Shown: positions 59,321-64,000 of the stretch, piece after piece
Position numbering within the stretch: position 1 is the stretch's first letter
How the letters are laid out: each line of letters begins with the position of its first letter
Source of the DNA: Litorivita sp050633545
GTDB taxonomy: Bacteria > Pseudomonadota > Alphaproteobacteria > Rhodobacterales > Rhodobacteraceae
DNA length: 64,000 bases
Reading direction: 5' to 3'
Assembly: GCA_050633545.1 (NCBI GenBank)
Contig: JBOEGS010000001.1
Span: 310,001 to 374,000, forward strand
Position numbers and translations under genes: made by a program
The notes under the pieces: generated by a model
What the model saw: the letters and a program-made list of their open reading frames with translations, nothing else
Database searches by the model: none
What the model was told of the DNA's origin: nothing

Positions 59321-62300
59321 TTAGGCGACCATCTGCGCCGCCGCGCGCAGGTCGACCGAGACGAGCTGGCTAACGCCTTGCTCTTGCATGGTGACGCCGA
59401 ACAAACGGTCCATCCGCGCCATGGTCACCGCGTGGTGGGTGATGATCAAGAACCGCGTTTCGGTGCGTCGGCACATCTCGTCGAGCAGGTCACAAAACCG
59501 CGTCACATTGGCATCATCCAAGGGCGCATCGACCTCGTCGAGCACACAGATCGGCGCCGGATTGGCCAGAAAAACCGCAAAGATCAGCGCCAGCGCGGTC
59601 AGCGTCTGCTCGCCCCCCGACAAGAGCGACAGGGTCGACAGCTTCTTACCCGGCGGTTGGCACATGATCTCCAACCCCGCCTCCAGCGGATCGTCGCTCT
59701 CGATCAATTCCAGCTTGGCCTCGCCGCCGCCGAACAGGTGTTGGAACAGCAGCGTGAAGTTGCTGTTGACCTGTTCAAAGGCGGTGAGCAACCGCTCGCG
59801 CCCCTCGCGGTTGAGGCTGGCAATCCCTGCGCGCAGGGTCTTGATCGCCTCTTCGAGATCGGCCTTTTCATTGACCAAACTGTCGTGCTCGTCCTGCACT
59901 TCCTTGCTGTCCTCTTCGGCGCGCAGGTTGACCGCGCCCAAAGCGTCGCGTTGCCGTTTGAGCCGGTTCACATCGCCCTCGATCACATGCGAGGCGGGCA
60001 TGTCCTCGGGCAACATTTCAAGGCTTTCAAGCAGCGCCTGCGGGGCGCATTCCATCTCCTCGCGGATGCGTTCGGCGGCGGCGGCGGCGGTCTCGCGGGC
60101 GGCGTCGGCGCGGGCCTCGGCACGGGCGCGGGCCTCGCGGGCCTCGGAGGCGGCGCGTTCGGCCTCGCGTTCGGCAAGCGCGGCGGCGCGCACCGCGCTC
60201 TCGCCCTGCGCAAGCGCATCGGCGGCCTCGGCGCGGCGGGCTTCGGCGGTGGTGATCGCCTCGCTCAGGGTGCTGCGTTTTTGCGCGATCTGCTCGGGCA
60301 CGGCGGCGGCCTCGGCCAATTCGCCAAGCGAGGCCTCGCGCCGTTCGGCCAATTCCTTGGTGCGTTTTTCCGCCGTATCGAGCCGGTGGCGCCAACCGCT
60401 CAGCTCCTTGGTGACCTCTTGGCTGCGGCGCACGCGCGCCTCGCCTTCGCGGCGCAATTCGTCATGGCCCGAGCGGCGCGCCATCATCGTCATCCGCGCC
60501 GCTTCGACGGTCATTTTCACGTCCTCGGCCTCGGAGCGCGCGGCCTCCAGATCGCCCAGATCGGCCAATCCTTTTTCGGCCTCTTGCACCTGTTTGCGCG
60601 CGGCCATGGCCTCTTCCTCGTGGCGGCGCACCGCCATATCGAGGCTTTCAAGCTTGCTTTGCGCGATCGAGCGCTCGCTTTCGGCGCGGTTCACGGCGCG
60701 GCTGGCTTCGGCCTGCATCCGGTCGGCGGCCGAGCGCGCGGCGCGGGCGTCCTGGTCGGTGCGGCTGGCCTCGGCGAGGCGCGCGGTCAGCGTTTCATGC
60801 GCGGTGCGCGCGCCCTCGGCGCGTTGGCTGGCGTGCTCGTGCTCTTGCTTGAGCGTCTCCAGCCGGTTGAGTTGCTGAAGCCGCAGCGCCGCCGCCGAAG
60901 GCGCATCCTCGGCCCATGCGCGAAACCCGTCCCAGCGCCACAAATCCCCCTCGACCGAAACCAACCGTTGCCCCGGTTTGAGGGCGGCTTGCAAGGCGGG
61001 GCCTTCGTCGGCATCGACAAGCCCGATCTGGTCCATCCGGCGGGACAGAACATCGGGCACAGAGACATGGGCGCTCAGCGCGGTGACGCCTGCGGGCAAG
61101 GGCTGCGAATCGGTATAGTGCGGCAAGACCGCCCAACCGGAGGGGCCGTCGGCCTCGACCTCGGGGGCGCGCAGATCATCGGCCAGCGCCGCGCCCAGCG
61201 CCTTTTCGAACCCTTGTTCGACCTGCAGGCGGTCCAAAATCTGCCCGCCCTCGGCGGTGTCGCGTTCGAGCAATTTGGCCAAAGCCGAGACCTCGGCGCG
61301 CAGGGCATTCATCTCGCCCTCGGCCTCCGAGCGTTCGCCGCGTGCATCGGCCTCGCGCGCCTGCGTTTCGGCGCGGGCGGCTTCGGCGGCGGCGAGGGCC
61401 TCATCGGCGGATTGCGCGGCCTTGGCGGCCTCGGCCTCGGCGACTTTTGCGGTTTCCAGATCGCCCGCCGCCTTGGCCAGCGCGGCTTTGGAGGCGGCGA
61501 CGGCGTCGCGGGCACGGGCCGCTTCGGCCTCCGAGCGGCTTTGGGTTTTGCGGCTGTCGCCGAGCAAGCGGGTCGCCGATTGGTGGCGCGCCGCCAGACG
61601 GGCGACATCCTCGGTCAGTTGCGACATATCGGCTTCGCGCGCCTGCAAGACCTGCGCGGCCTCGCGGGCGGCCTCGGCGGCGGTTTGCAGCTTTTCGGCG
61701 TGGCCCTCGCCCGCCTTGGCCAATTCGCGTGCCTCCCATTCGAGCCGCTCGATGGTCTCGCCCGCGTCGCGGTTCAACCCGCCTTCGCGTTCGATATCCT
61801 TGGCCAGTTGCTCGATCCGCTGCTCCAGCGTTTCAATCGTCTGGCGCGCTTGGTTTTCTTGGTCGCTCAAGGCGTCGCGCTGCACCGCGAGACGTTGCAA
61901 GATCGCGGCGGCGACGGCCTCTTCCTCGCGCAGCGGCGGCAGCGCCTCATCCTTGGCGGCGCGCTGTTTTTCGGCCTCGCGCGCGGCGCTCTCGGCCTTG
62001 GCCGCCTCGGTGGTGCAGCCGCGCAGCGCCTCGGCGGAGGTGGCGCGCGCCTCATCGGCCTCTTTCCAGCGGCGATAGAGCCACATGCCCTCGGCGCGGC
62101 GCAATTCATCACCGATGGCGCGATAGCGGGCCGCTTGGCGGGCCTGACGCGCCAGTTGCCCCAATTGCGCCGCCAGCTGTTCGATCACGTCATCGACGCG
62201 CAGCAGATTGCTTTCGGCGCCCTTGAGCTTGAGTTCGGCCTCGTGGCGGCGTTGATACAGGCCCGAGATGCCCGCCGCCTCTTCCAAAATCCGGCGGCGG

Positions 62301-62776
62301 TTCTTCGGCTTGGCGTTGATCAGCTCGGAAATCTGGCCCTGTCGCACCAAGGCGGGCGAATGGGCCCCCGTGGAAGCATCGGCAAAGAGCATCTGCACAT
62401 CGCGCGCGCGCACATCCTTGCCGCCGACCTTATAGGCGCTGCCCGCATCGCGGGTGATGCGGCGGGTGATTTCGAGCGTATCGCTATCGTTGAACCCCGC
62501 CGGCGCGAGGCGCTCGGAATTGTCCATCTGCAAGACGACTTCGGCGAAGTTGCGCGCAGGGCGGCTGCTGGCTCCGGCAAAGATCACATCCTCCATGCCC
62601 GACCCGCGCATCGCCTTGGCGCGGTTCTCGCCCATGACCCAGCGCAATGCTTCGAGCAGGTTGGATTTGCCACAGCCGTTCGGCCCCACCACCCCCGTCA
62701 GCCCTTCGGCGATGATCAGGTCGGTCGGGTCGACAAAGCTTTTGAAGCCGGTCAGTTTGAGCCTGTTAAAGCGCAA
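59321..62776 (-). CDS. smc: chromosome segregation ATPase SMC
   Basis: 1151 residues, the normal alphaproteobacterial length. The N-terminal head has GPNGCGKSNLLEALRW; two long Ala/Glu-rich coiled coils flank a hinge (about residues 500-650); the C-terminal head has SGGEQTLTALALIF and CVLDEVDAPLDDAN. TTG 62776 gives LRFNRLKLTGFKSF, the homologous start, with GGAG 11 bases upstream; GTG 62800 is the alternative. It condenses and separates chromosomes with ScpAB. Confidence 0.94.
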   Translation of the reverse strand: MRFNRLKLTGFKSFVDPTDLIIAEGLTGVVGPNGCGKSNLLEALRWVMGENRAKAMRGSGMEDVIFAGASSRPARNFAEVVLQMDNSERLAPAGFNDSDTLEITRRITRDAGSAYKVGGKDVRARDVQMLFADASTGAHSPALVRQGQISELINAKPKNRRRILEEAAGISGLYQRRHEAELKLKGAESNLLRVDDVIEQLAAQLGQLARQARQAARYRAIGDELRRAEGMWLYRRWKEADEARATSAEALRGCTTEAAKAESAAREAEKQRAAKDEALPPLREEEAVAAAILQRLAVQRDALSDQENQARQTIETLEQRIEQLAKDIEREGGLNRDAGETIERLEWEARELAKAGEGHAEKLQTAAEAAREAAQVLQAREADMSQLTEDVARLAARHQSATRLLGDSRKTQSRSEAEAARARDAVAASKAALAKAAGDLETAKVAEAEAAKAAQSADEALAAAEAARAETQAREADARGERSEAEGEMNALRAEVSALAKLLERDTAEGGQILDRLQVEQGFEKALGAALADDLRAPEVEADGPSGWAVLPHYTDSQPLPAGVTALSAHVSVPDVLSRRMDQIGLVDADEGPALQAALKPGQRLVSVEGDLWRWDGFRAWAEDAPSAAALRLQQLNRLETLKQEHEHASQRAEGARTAHETLTARLAEASRTDQDARAARSAADRMQAEASRAVNRAESERSIAQSKLESLDMAVRRHEEEAMAARKQVQEAEKGLADLGDLEAARSEAEDVKMTVEAARMTMMARRSGHDELRREGEARVRRSQEVTKELSGWRHRLDTAEKRTKELAERREASLGELAEAAAVPEQIAQKRSTLSEAITTAEARRAEAADALAQGESAVRAAALAEREAERAASEAREARARAEARADAARETAAAAAERIREEMECAPQALLESLEMLPEDMPASHVIEGDVNRLKRQRDALGAVNLRAEEDSKEVQDEHDSLVNEKADLEEAIKTLRAGIASLNREGRERLLTAFEQVNSNFTLLFQHLFGGGEAKLELIESDDPLEAGLEIMCQPPGKKLSTLSLLSGGEQTLTALALIFAVFLANPAPICVLDEVDAPLDDANVTRFCDLLDEMCRRTETRFLIITHHAVTMARMDRLFGVTMQEQGVSQLVSVDLRAAAQMVA

Positions 62777-62877
62777 GGGGGCAGAATCTCCGCATCTCAC
62801 ATATCTGGTGGGAAATTTGGCGCTTTGGACGGGGCGGAGTCAACGCCCTACCCCATCATCTGGGGATTTGGGCGAAG

Positions 62878-62886
62878 TTATCCACA
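62878..62886. other. perfect DnaA-box sequence
   Basis: TTATCCACA, an exact consensus DnaA box, lies about 100 bases upstream of smc. A single exact match is not rare in 64 kb, so its meaning is uncertain. Confidence 0.35.
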
Positions 62887-63046
62887 AAATATTGCGAATT
62901 TCGGCCGATTCGGGCCGCGCGGCGCGCGCTTGACCGGCGCAATGACGGGAATCGCCTTGACCCCGCCCTGCCCGCCCGCGCAAATAAGGCCTTGGCGCGG
63001 GGCCACCCTCGCGCGCTTGCCAGATCTCGCATTGATGGAGGCCCCC

Positions 63047-64000
63047 ATGGCCCAGAAAATTCCCGCAACCGTTGTCACCGGCTTTCTTGGCGCGGGCAAA
63101 ACCACATTGATCCGCCATATGCTGCAAAACGCGGGCGGGCGGCGCATCGCCTTGATCATCAACGAGTTCGGCGATCTGGGCGTGGATGGCGATATCCTCA
63201 AGGGCTGCGGCGACGAGACCTGCGCCGAAGAGGATGTGATGGAGCTTTCCAACGGCTGTATCTGCTGCACCGTGGCCGAGGATTTCATCCCGACGATGCA
63301 AAAGCTTTTGGAGCGCGAGGGCAAGATCGACCATATCGTGATCGAAACCTCGGGCCTTGCCCTGCCGCAACCTTTGGTGCGCGCTTTCAACTGGCCGGAA
63401 ATCTCGACGCAGGTGACGGTGGACGGCGTGGTCACCGTGGTGGACGGCAAGGCGGTGAGTGAGGGGCGGTTTGCCCATAACGTCGCCGCCGTGGATGCAC
63501 AGCGCAAGATGGACGAGAACCTTGATCATGAAACGCCGCTGTCGGAGCTTTTCGAGGATCAGATCGCCTGCGCCGATATGATCGTGGTGAATAAATCCGA
63601 CCTTTTGGGCGAGGCCGAGAGCGAGGCGCTGGCCGCCAAGCTCAAAGCCACCAGCCGCGCGGGCGTGCAGGTGGTCAAATCCACCATGGGCGCGCTGCCG
63701 GTCGATGTGTTGCTGGGCCAAGGCATCGGCGCCGAAGCCGATCTGGAGGCGCGCGGCGAGGTGCATCACCACCACCACGACGATCATGATCATGACGACG
63801 ACCATCACGATGAGGATCATGACCATCATCACCACCATGACCACGATGATTTCGAAAGCTTCGTGGTCACCTTGGGCGAGATCGACGATCCGGCGGCCTT
63901 TAGCGCCCGCGTGGCCGATGTGATCCGCGCCCATGACATTTTGCGCCTCAAGGGCTTTGCCGCCGTCACCGGCAAACCGATGCGCCTGACCTTGCAAGCG
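63047..64000 (+). CDS. cobW: cobalamin-locus GTPase CobW (cut by window edge)
   Basis: At least 318 codons are visible; the frame runs off the right edge. G3E-type GTPase: Walker A GFLGAGKTTL, the NGCICCTV metal-binding motif and NKSDLL. A loop of about 30 residues near 240-270 consists almost only of His and Asp. GGAGG lies 5 bases upstream of ATG 63047. The protein is thought to deliver a metal to the cobalamin pathway; the next genes (often cobN) would be outside the window. Confidence 0.93.
   Translation, partial: MAQKIPATVVTGFLGAGKTTLIRHMLQNAGGRRIALIINEFGDLGVDGDILKGCGDETCAEEDVMELSNGCICCTVAEDFIPTMQKLLEREGKIDHIVIETSGLALPQPLVRAFNWPEISTQVTVDGVVTVVDGKAVSEGRFAHNVAAVDAQRKMDENLDHETPLSELFEDQIACADMIVVNKSDLLGEAESEALAAKLKATSRAGVQVVKSTMGALPVDVLLGQGIGAEADLEARGEVHHHHHDDHDHDDDHHDEDHDHHHHHDHDDFESFVVTLGEIDDPAAFSARVADVIRAHDILRLKGFAAVTGKPMRLTLQA

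Noticed and set aside
59388..60878. Long open frame antisense to smc
   Set aside because: It has a Ser/Arg/Ala-rich composition typical of the reverse strand of an Ala/Glu-rich coiled coil in a GC-rich genome; no domain is visible.
62878..62886. Replication origin near smc
   Set aside because: Only one DnaA box and no A/T-rich unwinding region or dnaA, parAB or repC genes were found.
62801..63046. Possible cobalamin riboswitch before cobW
   Set aside because: No conserved riboswitch segments were found; the gap is explained by promoters and a possible DnaA box.

Overview
The window is a dense GC-rich chromosomal segment with short intergenic gaps. It is most consistent with an alphaproteobacterium of the order Rhodobacterales (family Rhodobacteraceae). 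This rests on gene order and content: a ChvG-ChvI / short HprK / RapZ / EIIA-Man / HPr block facing pckA, a long methylsuccinyl-CoA dehydrogenase of the ethylmalonyl-CoA pathway, the pdxJ-acpS-lepB-rnc-era-recO string, three tandem def-like genes before fmt, a TRAP transporter, and aerobic-type cobalamin genes. The genus cannot be named from sequence alone. No rRNA, tRNA, CRISPR array, prophage or insertion sequence was seen. Both ends are open: a MaoC-like gene is cut at the left edge and cobW at the right.

Layout. 0-5.6 kb: MaoC end, ribF-ycgN-ltaE, an alpha/beta hydrolase with a DsbA-like isomerase, and prs. 5.7-13.3 kb: an acyltransferase, then the regulatory PTS (HPr, EIIA-Man), RapZ, HprK and ChvG/ChvI on the minus strand, with pckA divergent from them. 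These tie phosphorylation-based carbon and envelope sensing to gluconeogenesis. 13.4-21.5 kb: TauE/SafE permease, mcd, a BKACE-type enzyme, a SLAC1/TehA-like channel and a dctPQM TRAP operon. 21.8-25.3 kb: a zinc regulon, znuA divergent from zur-znuC-znuB, with paired Zur-like boxes in the gap. 25.4-36.2 kb: a TetR regulator and a long minus-strand housekeeping run (folK, rpoZ, rsh, a DUF2062 gene, pdxJ, two small envelope proteins, acpS, lepB, rnc, era, a DUF1491 gene, recO). 36.3-43.7 kb: NYN-domain protein, ispH, rnhA, two small membrane proteins, fmt with three def genes, and a PatB/MalY lyase. 43.7-55.3 kb: cobalamin genes (cobM, a cbiG-cobJ fusion, cobI, cobL, cobH, cbiX and a small His-containing protein on the minus strand; a DUF1636 gene, cobC and cbiB on the plus strand), interrupted by a glutathionyl-hydroquinone reductase-like gene and a degenerate receiver. 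55.4-56.7 kb: a less GC-rich divergent pair (membrane protein and Crp/Fnr regulator) that looks acquired. 56.9-64 kb: lytic transglycosylase, PRC-barrel protein, smc and the start of cobW.

The most unexpected signals are non-coding. A repeat family with an 11-bp period and GTCGGT core occurs at three loci plus one variant. A perfect 33-bp inverted repeat brackets cobH. A very strong hairpin directly abuts the hprK start, and its one non-canonical pair is tolerated only on the hprK-sense RNA. Multi-stem leaders precede the DUF1636 gene and the PRC-barrel gene. Among proteins, the third deformylase paralogue has lost both its metal-binding Cys and its catalytic Glu. No complete new defence or mobile system was seen.
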